Assembly (NCBI GenBank): GCA_016789405.1
Contig: JAEUPQ010000023.1
Location: 59,301-123,300 of the forward strand
Reading direction: 5' to 3'
Source of the DNA: Lysobacteraceae bacterium
GTDB lineage: Bacteria > Pseudomonadota > Gammaproteobacteria > Xanthomonadales > Xanthomonadaceae
Length of the DNA stretch: 64,000 bases
Every line of letters begins with the position of its first letter. Position 1 is the first letter of the stretch. The notes under the pieces are model-generated. The model was not told the origin of the DNA. It did not search any database and worked only from the letters and a program-made list of their open reading frames with translations. A program made the translations under genes and the position numbers. This document shows positions 20,431 through 30,386 of this stretch, in pieces.

Positions 20431-21540
20431 TCAGCCGGCTGCCGGCCGCTCCTGCCCGGCGACCGGGTCGCCGAGTCCAAGCAGCTCGAAGATGTTGATC
20501 TGCCCGCCGCAGCGCACGAACACCTCGTTGTAGAGCTGCGCCGTGTTCAGGCCGCCCCACGCGACCGCGCGGCGAATGAGGTACGGCACGGGGCTGTGCG
20601 GTTCGATCACTTCCAGCGCATGCGCGATGTCGGCGAGCGCTGCGTAGACCTGGCGACGATCCGCGTTGCCTGCGGTGTGGACGTGCGCGTGCTGTTCGCC
20701 ATCGTCCTCGGCATCCGGAACCGCTTCTTCCTGCGGCGGTGGCGACAACAGGCCGCGCCGCCGCGCTTCGCCGGTCAGCAGGATGTCGATCTGTTCCAGC
20801 AGCTCGCCCATCGGATGCAGGCTCGGCAGGCTGTCGTCCCAGGCCGCATCGCGTGCGTGCTCCAGGCGCTCCAGCGCCTGCAGGCCATCGGCGATGCAGC
20901 GATGCAGGAACGCGAGCCGTTCGTTGGGCGTGCAGGCCAGCGCCGCGCCCACGTCGCCGAGGCTGGCGCCTTCGATCTCCGATTCGCGCTGGCGTCCGAG
21001 GCTGGCGCGCAGCTGTTCGTTGCGCTGCGCCTGCTCCCAGTCGTTCCAGGCGTAATCGCGGTCGCCGCCGGTCGCGGTGAGCGGCACCTTGCGCAGCGGC
21101 AGCAGCAATCTGTTCGCGATCCACGACCAGAGGTTCGCGGCATGGTCTTCCGATCGCGGATGCAGGTCGCGACCGAAGCCGAGCAACAGCGCCTCCATCA
21201 AGGACAGGCAGGGCGCCAGCGCCTGGAAGCCGGTGCGGACGATCAGCGATTCGAACAGCCAGGCCGCGAACTGCAGGTCCTTGCTGCGCGTCGCCAGCGC
21301 GCGCGCCGAGAATTCGCCCACCGCATGCCAGTCGGCGCGCTTGAGTTCACGCTCCCATGGCCCCTGCGGCAGGGTCGCATCCTCCTCGGTACGCTCGTGG
21401 CGGATGCGTCGATAGTCCTCGTCCTCGCCCGCGGGATGGCCCGTGGGCGATTCGCCGGCGATGGGCGCGACCAGGGCATCCCAGGCCTGTCCCACCGTGG
21501 CTCGGAAGTAGCGGTCATGGTCCTGCGCGTGTGCGTTCAT
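20431..21540 (-). CDS. tssA: type VI secretion system baseplate/cap protein TssA
   Basis: A 369-residue ImpA_N-family protein that, in known systems, coordinates baseplate assembly and tail-sheath polymerisation. The family opening is present (WDALVAPIAGESPTGHPAGEDEDYRRIRHERTEE, here residues 19 on), followed by WHAVGEFSARALATRSKDLQFAAWLFE and the LLEQIDILLTGEARR region. The C-terminus is short, so the long ring-forming extension of some TssA types is absent or reduced. It follows tssM by 96 bases, where no promoter is evident. Confidence 0.9.
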   Translation of the reverse strand: MNAHAQDHDRYFRATVGQAWDALVAPIAGESPTGHPAGEDEDYRRIRHERTEEDATLPQGPWERELKRADWHAVGEFSARALATRSKDLQFAAWLFESLIVRTGFQALAPCLSLMEALLLGFGRDLHPRSEDHAANLWSWIANRLLLPLRKVPLTATGGDRDYAWNDWEQAQRNEQLRASLGRQRESEIEGASLGDVGAALACTPNERLAFLHRCIADGLQALERLEHARDAAWDDSLPSLHPMGELLEQIDILLTGEARRRGLLSPPPQEEAVPDAEDDGEQHAHVHTAGNADRRQVYAALADIAHALEVIEPHSPVPYLIRRAVAWGGLNTAQLYNEVFVRCGGQINIFELLGLGDPVAGQERPAAG

Positions 21541-21636
21541 TTCCTGTCTCCGGCAAGGTCGCCCGGAACATGCCGGGGCGCGTCGGTGTCGCGATTCGAA
21601 TGGCGTGGCTGGAAGATCCCGGTTCGCATGTCGTGC

Positions 21637-24600
21637 TCAGTCGTTCGGCGCGGTGTAGGGGAACTGCATCGGCAGCACGAGCGGCTTCACCGCCTTGCTC
21701 GCCGGGTCGGTGCCGGTCAGGCGCCACTGCATGAAGACCCGGCTTTCGCTGCGTTCCGGCTTGCCGTCCGCCCCGGGTGCGACCGACTGCACCGGTACGT
21801 TGAAGCGCAGCAGCAAGGGCGTCGCGGTGCGGCCGGCAGCGCCTGTCGGGCAATGCGTGTCGATCATGCGCAGCAATGCCCATGGGCCATCGAAACTGAA
21901 ACGCGCACCGGCGCCCTGCGTCCGCAGCTGCGGCTGCAGAGGATCGGCGATGGGCCGCCAACCGGACCGCTCGGCCCAGTGCAGCTCCATGGCGACACCG
22001 TCCTCCGGCAGCCACGACAGCGATTTCTGCGCGTTCGGGAACTCCGATGCCATGGCGTCCACGCGCAGGCGCCAGGTCGTCACTTCCGTGGCGCCGATGG
22101 AACGCGAGGCCTCGGCCGGGAACGTCGCATCGAGGCCGATCACGCCCATGCCCTCGGGCGCGGCGACATTCGCATCGAAGAACGCCGCGGCGCTGTCGAG
22201 CCGGGACACGAACACGCCGGCCTCGCGCCAGCGCGCACCCTGCAGGTCGCGCAGCGCGTCGCCGATGCGCGTGCGATCGCGTGCGAAGTCGAGGAAGAAC
22301 TCGCGCACCAGTGCCGGGCTGGCGTCGCGCGCGCCCAGGGGTCCGAACGGGTAGCGGCCGGCGAGATCGCGGTTGAAGCGCGTGGCCAGTGCGCCGTACA
22401 CGTCTTCCGCATCCGCAGCGCGACGGTCGGTGCAGCGCAATTGCACCTGGCGCTCCAGCCTGCGGCGACGCTCGGAAAACAGGTCGTTGCCGAATTCCGG
22501 AGACTTGTAGGCGGCCAGCAGGCTGCCGCAGTTCTCGTAGGTCATGCCGGTCAGCTGGCCGATGACGAGTGCATCGAGGTTCGCGACTTGTCCGCTCGGC
22601 TCCTTGCCCTTGGTGTAGCTGGCGATCTCGGTGCGGGTATTGCGCCAGAACGCATCGGTCTGCGGGGTATCGCGCCACGCGTCGTCCACGCCGGTGCTGC
22701 CGGACAGCAGCGTCAGGAACGGATCGGCGTAGCCGGCCAGCACCTCGGCGCGCGCGACCTGGCGCGCGAGGAAATCCTTCGCCACCGGCACGCTTCCCAG
22801 GGCGTAGAGCGCTTCGCCGCTGGCTGGCACTGCAGGCGAATACAGGCGGCTGGCATCGGCCAGCGCATCGACGCCACCGAGGTTGTCCGCGGCGAAATCG
22901 CGTGCGCACTGGCGCACCTTCGAACCGTCGTCCGCGAATCCCAGTTGCGCATAGGCGGTGAGCACGCGCTGCAGGGACGGCAGGCCGCGCGCGAGCTCGT
23001 TGCCGACCTCGGCCAGCGCGGCATCGGTACGCGTGGCGGCCGTGGTCTCGGCCTCGATGTCCGTCGACGCCTGCTGCGCGCGGCGCAATGCGTCATCCAT
23101 CGCATGCGCCAGCGACGCGCGGGCCAGGCGGTCGTACAGCGGTTGCCCGCCCTCGGGCAGGCTCGGCAGCTTGCGAGCCTTCGCGAAGGCTTCGTACTGG
23201 TCGAGGTAGCCCGCCGCTTCCGCGATCTCGCTCGCGCGCCAGCTGGCCGCACCACCCAGGCAGCGGAACGGTGCGGCGGAACGCAGCTGCATGAACGGCA
23301 GCGCGACCAGCGCGGGCATGCCGCCGAGTTCCACCTGCACCCCCGGCGACAGCACCAGTCCGTCCTTGCCGGGCAGGAACAGGGGGCCGTAGGGCGCGAT
23401 CTCCATGTTCGCGAGCACGCGCAACTCGGGCTGGTAGCACTGCGCTTCATTGAACTTGCGCAGCAGGCGTTCGAGGATGTCGTTGCTGCCGTAATAGGCG
23501 ATCAGCGCCTCGACGTCGGCCTTGTTGGCCTCGACGATCTCCTGGCAGGGATTGCGTTCTTCCGAGGATCCCAGCCACTGCCCCTGCACCCACGCCAGCC
23601 ACTTGCCCATGCGCCAGGTGTTGTCGAGGATCGGCTGTCGCCCCTGGTCCAGTGCGGCCAGCAGGCCCGATCCGGCCGCGACCTCGCGCCCCAGCGCGGT
23701 GCGCAGGCTGGCGGCACGCGTATCGATCGCGGTGGTCAGCCGCGCCTGCAGGCCATTGGGCATCACCGGTTGCGGTGGCCGGCCTGCGATGTCGCGGAAC
23801 GCATCGTCGACGACGCCGCCGCGACGCATGACGATGCGCGGCACCGGCTCGCCGAAGGCGTACTGGGACAACTGCGCCAGCGTCGCGAGCACCTCGCCTT
23901 CCGGCATCATCGCCGCGCGCTTCGACAGGTCCTCGTAGCGCTTGAGGTTGTCTTCGAGCGCGCGCGACTCGACGAGCAGCCGGCGGAATTCCGCGCGCTG
24001 CACCGAATAGGCCGCGCCCTCCGCCGCCGCGGTCAACCGGCTTGCGCCGAGCAGGTCGCGCGCGCGCTTTTCCAGCAGGCAGGACAGCGTCGGCAGCAGC
24101 ACGCCTTCGACGGTCGTGCTGCCGACGACCTTGGCGCTGCGGGTGGTGAGGCGGCTGTCGACCCACGACAGCGGGATCGCCAGGCGGCGGGAACGGGTGT
24201 CGACGCGCGAGACATGGGCCAGCAGCGGATACACGTCTTCGCTGGCGAGGCATTCGCCGCTTTCCGGTGGCGGCACGCGCGGCACCACTTCCTTCAGCGT
24301 GTGCATCCCGGTGACCAGGGTGTCGACCTGGCGCGCCACGCGCACGCCGGCCACGGCCAGCGCCACCAGCAGCGCGACCAGTCCCGCGATCGCGCAGTAC
24401 TGCACGCGACGGATCACGTCGTTGCGCGACCAGGCGCCCTGCCGCGTGGGCCGGGCGAGCGCGGTTTCACACAGCACCTTGTCGGCGACCAGCGCGTCGA
24501 TGAAGGACACGTCGGCACGCGCGCCGCTGCGCTGCTCGCCCGCACCATCGATCGCACCGGTGAAATACAGCCCGCGGAACAGGTGCCCGCTCTGCCAGGC

Positions 24601-25554
24601 GGTCGTGCGGAACACCGTCTCCAGCCAATCCGACAAGGGCTCTCGCAGCTCGCGGAACCGTGCCGGGAACAGGAAGAAGCCGTCCACGTCGTCGACCCGT
24701 TCGCTCGCGGCGGCCACGTTGACCTGCACTTCGCGCAGGCGCTCGCCGATGCGCTCGAAGGCCGCATCGGCCCATTCGTCCGGCGCATGGCTCAGGTCCT
24801 GCGAGACCGCCGAATAACCGAACATCTCGCGCCTGTGTTCGGGCGCGAGATTGCGCCAGTAGGCACCGAAGCCCGGCACGTCGTCGCACTGGGTCACGAC
24901 CACGTACACCGGCAGCATGAACTCGACCGCCGCCTGCAGCTGGGCCAGCTGGCGATTGGCTTCGGTCGCGAGCGCAGCACGCTCGGAGCGCTTCGCATTG
25001 CGCAGTCGTCGTGCGGACACGCACAGCACCACGCCGTCGAGTGCGCGCTCCGGTCGCAAGGCATCGAGCATGTCCAGGCCCTTGGCCCAGGCACGCGCGC
25101 CATCGCTGCCCTCGCTCGCGCTGGCCAGGGCGCCGTCGGCATCGATGAGCACGCCACGCCGCAGGAACGTCCACTGCATGCCCTCGGCTTTCAGCTCGCC
25201 GGACTTCGCCGGTTTCGGATGCCGTTCGATGGCGGACACCGATGCCACCAGGCTGCTCTTGCCGGCACCCCGGCCGCCCAGCACCAGGACCCAGGGCTGC
25301 GCATAGCGCCATTCTCGGCGCGTCGCGAGATAGTCCAGCGCATCCAGGAAGCCCGAGAACCAGCCGCGCACGCGCGCGCAGAACGCGCACCCGTCGCCCG
25401 GCATCTCGACGCCCACGATCTTCGGTTTGCGCAGCACGCGTCGCAGCCACCAGAGCAGCAGCACCACGCCGATGACGATGGCCACGGTCAGTCCCGATGT
25501 CTTCGCGACATCCAGCTTCGACCACAGCGCGGTGAGCGTTTTCAGGTCCATCAA
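21637..25554 (-). CDS. tssM: type VI secretion system membrane complex protein TssM (IcmF family)
   Basis: A 1305-residue inner-membrane protein that forms the trans-envelope channel with TssL and TssJ. An N-terminal helix (LTVAIVIGVVLLLWWLRRVL) is followed by a cytoplasmic GTPase-like domain with Walker A GGRGAGKSSLVAS near residue 93. A third helix (YCAIAGLVALLVALAVAGVRV) leads to a large periplasmic domain with the IcmF-type C-terminus (WALLRMIDTHC). The ATG overlaps the tssL stop by 4 bases. The length is slightly above the usual 1100-1300 residues. Confidence 0.95.
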   Translation of the reverse strand: MMDLKTLTALWSKLDVAKTSGLTVAIVIGVVLLLWWLRRVLRKPKIVGVEMPGDGCAFCARVRGWFSGFLDALDYLATRREWRYAQPWVLVLGGRGAGKSSLVASVSAIERHPKPAKSGELKAEGMQWTFLRRGVLIDADGALASASEGSDGARAWAKGLDMLDALRPERALDGVVLCVSARRLRNAKRSERAALATEANRQLAQLQAAVEFMLPVYVVVTQCDDVPGFGAYWRNLAPEHRREMFGYSAVSQDLSHAPDEWADAAFERIGERLREVQVNVAAASERVDDVDGFFLFPARFRELREPLSDWLETVFRTTAWQSGHLFRGLYFTGAIDGAGEQRSGARADVSFIDALVADKVLCETALARPTRQGAWSRNDVIRRVQYCAIAGLVALLVALAVAGVRVARQVDTLVTGMHTLKEVVPRVPPPESGECLASEDVYPLLAHVSRVDTRSRRLAIPLSWVDSRLTTRSAKVVGSTTVEGVLLPTLSCLLEKRARDLLGASRLTAAAEGAAYSVQRAEFRRLLVESRALEDNLKRYEDLSKRAAMMPEGEVLATLAQLSQYAFGEPVPRIVMRRGGVVDDAFRDIAGRPPQPVMPNGLQARLTTAIDTRAASLRTALGREVAAGSGLLAALDQGRQPILDNTWRMGKWLAWVQGQWLGSSEERNPCQEIVEANKADVEALIAYYGSNDILERLLRKFNEAQCYQPELRVLANMEIAPYGPLFLPGKDGLVLSPGVQVELGGMPALVALPFMQLRSAAPFRCLGGAASWRASEIAEAAGYLDQYEAFAKARKLPSLPEGGQPLYDRLARASLAHAMDDALRRAQQASTDIEAETTAATRTDAALAEVGNELARGLPSLQRVLTAYAQLGFADDGSKVRQCARDFAADNLGGVDALADASRLYSPAVPASGEALYALGSVPVAKDFLARQVARAEVLAGYADPFLTLLSGSTGVDDAWRDTPQTDAFWRNTRTEIASYTKGKEPSGQVANLDALVIGQLTGMTYENCGSLLAAYKSPEFGNDLFSERRRRLERQVQLRCTDRRAADAEDVYGALATRFNRDLAGRYPFGPLGARDASPALVREFFLDFARDRTRIGDALRDLQGARWREAGVFVSRLDSAAAFFDANVAAPEGMGVIGLDATFPAEASRSIGATEVTTWRLRVDAMASEFPNAQKSLSWLPEDGVAMELHWAERSGWRPIADPLQPQLRTQGAGARFSFDGPWALLRMIDTHCPTGAAGRTATPLLLRFNVPVQSVAPGADGKPERSESRVFMQWRLTGTDPASKAVKPLVLPMQFPYTAPND

Positions 25555-26312
25555 TTCGTCCCCACCGCTTTCCTGAAGGGTTCGATCAACATCAGCCAGA
25601 CCGCGCTGGACAACAGCACGTAGGCCAGCAACGCGATGCCCGCGCCCACGAACCAGGGCGACAGGGGCGCAAGCCGTGCGGGCGTACCGCCGGACTGGGT
25701 CTGCTCGCCCGCCTGCGGGAAGGTGGGCAGTTGCAGGCCGCCGTCATGCTCGCGTTCCACCACGCGGTACAGCCGCGCACGCAGGCGGCGCAGCTCGGGC
25801 TCGCCGTGCTCGCCCCGGAAGCGCCCCCGGAACCCCAGGCGCAGCGCCAGCACCATCACCGATGCGACATCGGCCTGCAGACGGTCGATCGCCGGCTCCG
25901 CAAGCAGGGCGTCGGCCATCTCGAACACGCGCACGCCCGCGTTGCGGGTACGGAAGATGCGGTGTTCGACCAGCGTGTCCATCCAGGCATCGCGCCCCGG
26001 CCAGTCGATTTCCAGGATGAACAGCTCGTCGGTGAGCGCCGTCATCACGTACAGCGCCTGTTCGAAGGCTTCCATCTCCCGTGGCGTGCCCGTGCGCGCG
26101 ATCTCGTTGCGCTGCGCGAGCAGGGTCAGGGTCAGTCGCGCGCTCACGCGCGCCGCGAGATCGCCCGGGTCGGTCGGCGGGGTTTCGTCGCCGACGGCCA
26201 GCATCGCGCCCAGCCGCCCATCCGCGATGGCCAGCTTGATGGCCACCACTTCGTCGAAGTGCTCGGCGAAGCGGGCCAGCAGGAACAGCGGGGCGCCGAC
26301 GCGTTCAGGCAT
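25551..26312 (-). CDS. tssL: type VI secretion system protein TssL (DotU family)
   Basis: A 253-residue inner-membrane protein with a cytoplasmic helical domain (ALYVMTALTDELFILEIDWPGRDAW is the DotU signature, with the D-E-F region) and one C-terminal membrane helix (WFVGAGIALLAYVLLSSAVWLML). No OmpA peptidoglycan-binding extension is present. I chose the ATG at 26312 because GGAG lies 6 bases upstream; an ATG 12 bases earlier is in frame. It overlaps tssK by 8 bases and tssM by 4. Confidence 0.93.
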   Translation of the reverse strand: MPERVGAPLFLLARFAEHFDEVVAIKLAIADGRLGAMLAVGDETPPTDPGDLAARVSARLTLTLLAQRNEIARTGTPREMEAFEQALYVMTALTDELFILEIDWPGRDAWMDTLVEHRIFRTRNAGVRVFEMADALLAEPAIDRLQADVASVMVLALRLGFRGRFRGEHGEPELRRLRARLYRVVEREHDGGLQLPTFPQAGEQTQSGGTPARLAPLSPWFVGAGIALLAYVLLSSAVWLMLIEPFRKAVGTN

Positions 26313-27771
26313 GGGAGTCTCCATGCGATCCGCCCTGCCCGCGCGCGACGACGTCCACGCCCTTGCGGTGGTGCAGGATGATCGCGGCCGGCGCCTGCGT
26401 GCGCTCGCCCTGGATGACCAGGCGCTGCCCGCCGTGGAAGCTGTCTTCCGTGCCGCCGGCGGTCTCCAGCGACTGGCTGCGCAGCGCGCAGATGATCGCG
26501 TCGTGGCGAAGCCCGAGCTCGGCGACCTCGCGCGCGCCCAGCACGCGCACCTCGGCACCGGGAATGCGACGCTGGCGCAGCAGGGGCAGCAGTTCCTCGC
26601 TGGCGATGCGCGACTCGGACAGCCACCGCTGCAATTCCTGCGCGCTCTGGCCTTCGCCGGTACGCAGTTCGATCAGCACGCTCGTCCCGGCATCGGCCGG
26701 CAGGCGGCGCGCGAACTGGCCGTCGGCGATGCGCTCGAACGCCATCACGTCCCAATCGGTGTTGAGCATGGCCAGCTTGCGGCGGATGTAGGCGATCGCC
26801 GCGTCGAACTGCGGCTGGCAATCCTCGTGGCGATACGGATCCATGGCCAGGGGACGCGGATTGCTGCCGATCGCCGCCATGCGCCCGACCACCTGCGACA
26901 TCGCCCACCAGGCCACTGCAGGAGAGACCAGCGGGTCCGACAGCACGGTGTCGACCAGGGGCAGGCAAGCACCGATCTCGCGCGCGGCACGCAGGTGGCT
27001 GCGCGCCTCTGTGCCCATCGCAGCCGCAGTTTCCGGCGCGTCGTCGGCGATGTCACTGGACAGTTCGCGCAGCTTCTTCCACATCATCGCGCGCAGGTCG
27101 GCGAAGCGCTGCTGCAATCCGTTCGCGCCCAGGCCGCGTGATGCATCGATGCGCAGCATCGGTCCGTGGTAGCCGCCGAGGATCAGCGTCTCGCTCGCAT
27201 CGCGCACGACTTCGAGCAGCGGCAGCGCCGGGTGCCCCACCGGCGGCGCGCCTGCGTACAGCTCCATCCGCACGCGCATGCGTTCCACCACCACGTCGCC
27301 CATCCCGATGGTCTCGTCCAGCGTCGCGCGCCCCGGCAGGCTGTCGTAGCGACGGATCGAGGTGCTCGGCACGTCCAGCGCGCCTGCGCGCGGCGGGATC
27401 GCCAGGTAGACGCGCACGGATTTCACATCGCCCTCGAAGAGCTTCTTCACGTCCACCGCGAGGCTGCTTGCCGCATGCGTGGCGCGATAGACCAGCGGCA
27501 ACCCGTCGGGCATCACCGCATCGCACTCGTGCACGCAGACCAGGCCATCGGCGAGGCGCGAGGCGTCGATGCGCAGGTGGCGCAAGCCCCAGCCGTACGG
27601 CACGGCGCCGGTGAAGCGCTGGTGGAGCATCGCCTGCGCGTGGATGTCGTTCTGCTGGAAATGCTGCGGCGACAGCAGCATGCCCTCGGACCACTGCACG
27701 GCGTCGGGCAGGAAATCCGCGTTCATCGCGGCGCTGATGTGTGGATTGCTCGGAGTGTGGGTCTGGGTCAT
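26305..27771 (-). CDS. tssK: type VI secretion system baseplate protein TssK
   Basis: A 488-residue baseplate protein linking the tail to the membrane complex. The family signature VQWSEGMLLSPQHFQQND is near residue 25, followed by the YGWGLRHLRID region and GGYHGPML. The length is a little above the usual 445 residues. The start at 27771 has GAGG about 8 bases upstream and lies 10 bases after the tssJ stop. Confidence 0.94.
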   Translation of the reverse strand: MTQTHTPSNPHISAAMNADFLPDAVQWSEGMLLSPQHFQQNDIHAQAMLHQRFTGAVPYGWGLRHLRIDASRLADGLVCVHECDAVMPDGLPLVYRATHAASSLAVDVKKLFEGDVKSVRVYLAIPPRAGALDVPSTSIRRYDSLPGRATLDETIGMGDVVVERMRVRMELYAGAPPVGHPALPLLEVVRDASETLILGGYHGPMLRIDASRGLGANGLQQRFADLRAMMWKKLRELSSDIADDAPETAAAMGTEARSHLRAAREIGACLPLVDTVLSDPLVSPAVAWWAMSQVVGRMAAIGSNPRPLAMDPYRHEDCQPQFDAAIAYIRRKLAMLNTDWDVMAFERIADGQFARRLPADAGTSVLIELRTGEGQSAQELQRWLSESRIASEELLPLLRQRRIPGAEVRVLGAREVAELGLRHDAIICALRSQSLETAGGTEDSFHGGQRLVIQGERTQAPAAIILHHRKGVDVVARGQGGSHGDSHA

Positions 27772-27781
27772 GCGGGTGGCC

Positions 27782-28279
27782 TCATGGATCCTGGACCGCG
27801 ATCTTCGCGGCCTGCAGTTGCAGCGTCGGGTGCTTGAAGGGCGTGAGCGCGACCACGGGCCAGCCGGTCGGTGCGACGTAGTTCGCATAGGCGAAGACCG
27901 CCAGCCCCTTGTTGCGCGCCCTGCGCGGCAGCTTCACCTGGAAGGACGGACTGGGCGTGGGCACTTCCAGCGACACCACGTCGACATCGGTGGCGAGCAT
28001 GCTGCGCAGCGCGTCGCGATCGCGGAACCACTCGGGCCCGGTCTTCGGCATCGCGTTCTTCGCGGCATCGCTGTAGACCACCACCACGTCCAGGCGCGTG
28101 GCATTGCCCTGGTTGGCATCGATGTCCGCGCCCACCGAAACCGTCTTCACCGATGGCCGCGGCGGACCGATGCCGAGCATGCGCTTCACGCCGCAGCCGG
28201 ACAGCAGCACGCACAGCAGCAGCACGACGCAGGTGCGCATGCGCAGGGCCGGGAACGTCGTCACGGCGGCAGCGGTCAT
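27782..28279 (-). CDS. tssJ: type VI secretion system outer-membrane lipoprotein TssJ
   Basis: A 165-residue lipoprotein. The signal peptide ends in the lipobox LLSGC with the acylated cysteine at about residue 29. The mature part has the TssJ beta-sandwich pattern (VSVGADIDANQGNATRLDVVVVYSDA). It anchors the TssM periplasmic domain to the outer membrane. The ATG overlaps the stop of the PAAR-like gene by 4 bases (ATGA). A start at the later MRT (13 codons in) would also give a good signal peptide. Confidence 0.92.
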   Translation of the reverse strand: MTAAAVTTFPALRMRTCVVLLLCVLLSGCGVKRMLGIGPPRPSVKTVSVGADIDANQGNATRLDVVVVYSDAAKNAMPKTGPEWFRDRDALRSMLATDVDVVSLEVPTPSPSFQVKLPRRARNKGLAVFAYANYVAPTGWPVVALTPFKHPTLQLQAAKIAVQDP

Positions 28280-28653
28280 GACAGCACCAGCACGCGGAAC
28301 TGCGCGGGCGTGAGGCTGATCCCGACCGTGTTCGGCAGCATGCCGTTCTGGCCGTTGATCGAGGTCAGCCGCGACGCGAAGATCGCGCCGACCAGCAGCT
28401 TGAAACTGCCGAGGAACGAGCGCTTCTGGCCCATGCACATGCCCGAGACCACGCCGACGCCGACGTCGGCCGTGCTCAATGCGCTGATCGTGATCAGGTT
28501 CTCGGCCAGGCCGCCGCCGTAGAGCACGTTCAGGACCGTCGGGATGTTGGTGATCGAGAAATCGATGTTCACCAGCGGCATCGGGATGATCCCGACGATG
28601 CACACGTCGGGGAAGCCCAGGTTCATGACGAAGAGATTGGTGTTCGCGAACAT
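28276..28653 (-). CDS. PAAR-like DUF4150 protein
   Basis: A 125-residue protein opening MFANTNLFVMNLGFPDVCIV, the typical start of the DUF4150 PAAR-like family, which caps the VgrG spike tip. It is followed by IPMPLVNIDF and a hydrophobic glycine-rich body. There is no fused toxin domain. Its place between DUF3540 and tssJ, behind VgrG and the DUF2169/pentapeptide genes, is consistent with an assembled spike-tip module. Confidence 0.82.
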   Translation of the reverse strand: MFANTNLFVMNLGFPDVCIVGIIPMPLVNIDFSITNIPTVLNVLYGGGLAENLITISALSTADVGVGVVSGMCMGQKRSFLGSFKLLVGAIFASRLTSINGQNGMLPNTVGISLTPAQFRVLVLS

Positions 28654-28656
28654 CGG

Positions 28657-29223
28657 TCACCCCATGCTGATGCGTTCGCCGTCGACCTTGACGTCGCGTT
28701 CGGCGGTGATGAGTGCGTTCTGGCCGTGCAGGCGCAGCAGCTCGCGGGCATCGAGCAGGTACTGGCCCATGCGGCCGACATGCTGCGCGGCCTGCTCGAC
28801 CACCGTGCCGGCGACCGTGCGGAACAGGTTGCGCGCGCTGATCGACAGCGTCCGCGCCGAGGTCAGCGAGACATCGCCGGCGCAGGCCAGGTCCAGCGCG
28901 TCCACCGCATGCATCGTCACGCGCCGCTGGCGGATGGCCAGCGCATCCGCGCCGGGCACGCTGACATGGGCCGGGCCGGCCTCGCGCGCGAGGATGTGCA
29001 GCACGTGCCAGCGCCCTTCGGCGGACGCGCTGGCGAGAACACGATCGCCGACGACCGGTTCGACCAGGCAGCTCACCGCGCGCGCCGCGCGCGCCCCGTT
29101 GCCGAGCAGGCACTCGCCGTCGTCGAACACCACCGCGATGCGAAGTTCGAACAGTTCGGCGGCCTGCGCGGCTGCGCTCCGCGGCAGCGATGCGGTCGGA
29201 TGCGGGTCGATCACGGTGCGCAT
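28657..29223 (-). CDS. DUF3540 protein of the T6SS spike module
   Basis: A 188-residue protein resembling DUF3540. After an N-terminal region it has GDRVLASASAEGRWHVLHILAR and a repetitive beta-type segment (DALDLACAGDVSLTSARTLSISARNLF) ending in ERDVKVDGERISMG. The beta-repeat resembles the gp5/VgrG needle, so it may stack on or extend the spike. It overlaps the preceding pentapeptide gene by 13 bases and is followed after 3 bases by the DUF4150 gene. Confidence 0.78.
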   Translation of the reverse strand: MRTVIDPHPTASLPRSAAAQAAELFELRIAVVFDDGECLLGNGARAARAVSCLVEPVVGDRVLASASAEGRWHVLHILAREAGPAHVSVPGADALAIRQRRVTMHAVDALDLACAGDVSLTSARTLSISARNLFRTVAGTVVEQAAQHVGRMGQYLLDARELLRLHGQNALITAERDVKVDGERISMG

Positions 29224-30386
29224 GGCAGGTCCTCCAGTTCCAGGGTCGGGGCTTCGATCGCCAGCAGCGCGTCGTCGGTATGGATCTGCCCGCGGCGGGC
29301 GACGGCGCGCATGCGCACGTCGAGCAATTGCGTGCCGTGCATGCGGCTGTGCTGCATCCGGCAGCGGGCGATGTCGCCGTGATCGATGCGCGCATGGTCG
29401 AATCGCGCCCAGCGCAGGTCGCAACCGCTGAATGCCACGTCGCGCATCCGGCTCTTCTCCCAGCTGCTTTCGCGCATGGCGCAGCCGTCGAAGCGGGTCT
29501 TCTCGATCACCGCGCCATGGAACATCGCACCGTGCAGGTCGCTGCCGCGCAGCACGACGCCGTCCAGGCGCGCCGAGAGGAAGAGCGCACGCGGCGCACG
29601 CAGGCCGGTCAGTGTCGCTCCGGTGAAATCCACCTGGATGCAGCCGGATTCCGACAGATCCACGTCGCTCAGGTCCGCATCGCGCAGGTCGCTGCCCTGC
29701 AACTGGCAGCGCCGAAGCGTGGCACCGGCAAGGGAACGCCCGCGCAGGTCGTTCTTCATCAGCACCGCATGTTCGCCCTGCACGCCTTCCATGCGCGTTT
29801 GGCGCAGATCGGTGTCGCACAGGGCGGCCTGGTCGAAGATCGCGCCGCGCAGGTCCGCACCAGTCAGCACGGGCTTCCACAGCACGGTGCGTTCGAGTCG
29901 CAGCGCGCGCAGGTCCGCCCCGCTGAAGTCGCACTGGCTGGCCGCGCTGCGGTCGAGATGCGCGCCGGTCCACGCCGAACGCGCGAGGTTGCAGTCGACC
30001 AGCACCAGCCGCGACGGCATGCCCTGCGGCATCCGTGCGTCGGACAGGTCGCAGCGCACGCAGGTGGTCTCGGAGAGCCGCGTCGCACGCAGGTCGGCGC
30101 CGGCCAGCGTGCAATCGATGAAGGTGACGCGCGACAGATCGCAATCGGCCAAGTCCATGCCGCGCAGGTCGCAGCCTTCGAACACGGCGCCGGACAGCGT
30201 GCGACCGCGCAGCTCAAGCGCTCGCAGCGAGACCGCGCAGACCGGGCGCGACAGCAGCAGCGCCGATTCGATCGAGGCCCAGTCCGCGGGCGGCGCCGAC
30301 GTCGCCGGCTGCCCGCGCGCGGGCATCGGCAGCGGCGTCATCTGCGGCATGTCGGGAACGGTCGGACTGGCGACGGTATCGTTCAT
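29211..30386 (-). CDS. pentapeptide-repeat protein of the T6SS spike module
   Basis: A 391-residue protein. A proline-rich N-terminus (about 35 residues) is followed by a right-handed quadrilateral beta-helix of A(D/N)LXX-type pentapeptides (SGAVFEGCDLRGMDLADCDL, GADLRATRLSE, GSDLRDADLSDVDLSE). There is no other domain. The start overlaps the stop of the larger DUF2169-pentapeptide gene by 4 bases. The two pentapeptide proteins probably act together on the VgrG-PAAR complex or cargo. Confidence 0.85.
   Translation of the reverse strand: MNDTVASPTVPDMPQMTPLPMPARGQPATSAPPADWASIESALLLSRPVCAVSLRALELRGRTLSGAVFEGCDLRGMDLADCDLSRVTFIDCTLAGADLRATRLSETTCVRCDLSDARMPQGMPSRLVLVDCNLARSAWTGAHLDRSAASQCDFSGADLRALRLERTVLWKPVLTGADLRGAIFDQAALCDTDLRQTRMEGVQGEHAVLMKNDLRGRSLAGATLRRCQLQGSDLRDADLSDVDLSESGCIQVDFTGATLTGLRAPRALFLSARLDGVVLRGSDLHGAMFHGAVIEKTRFDGCAMRESSWEKSRMRDVAFSGCDLRWARFDHARIDHGDIARCRMQHSRMHGTQLLDVRMRAVARRGQIHTDDALLAIEAPTLELEDLPCAP

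Noticed and set aside
19501..25623. A very long plus-strand open frame opposite tssM, tssA and neighbours
   Set aside because: It is an antisense shadow produced by high third-position G/C in the real minus-strand genes. Its protein is Arg/His/Gln-rich without any family motif.
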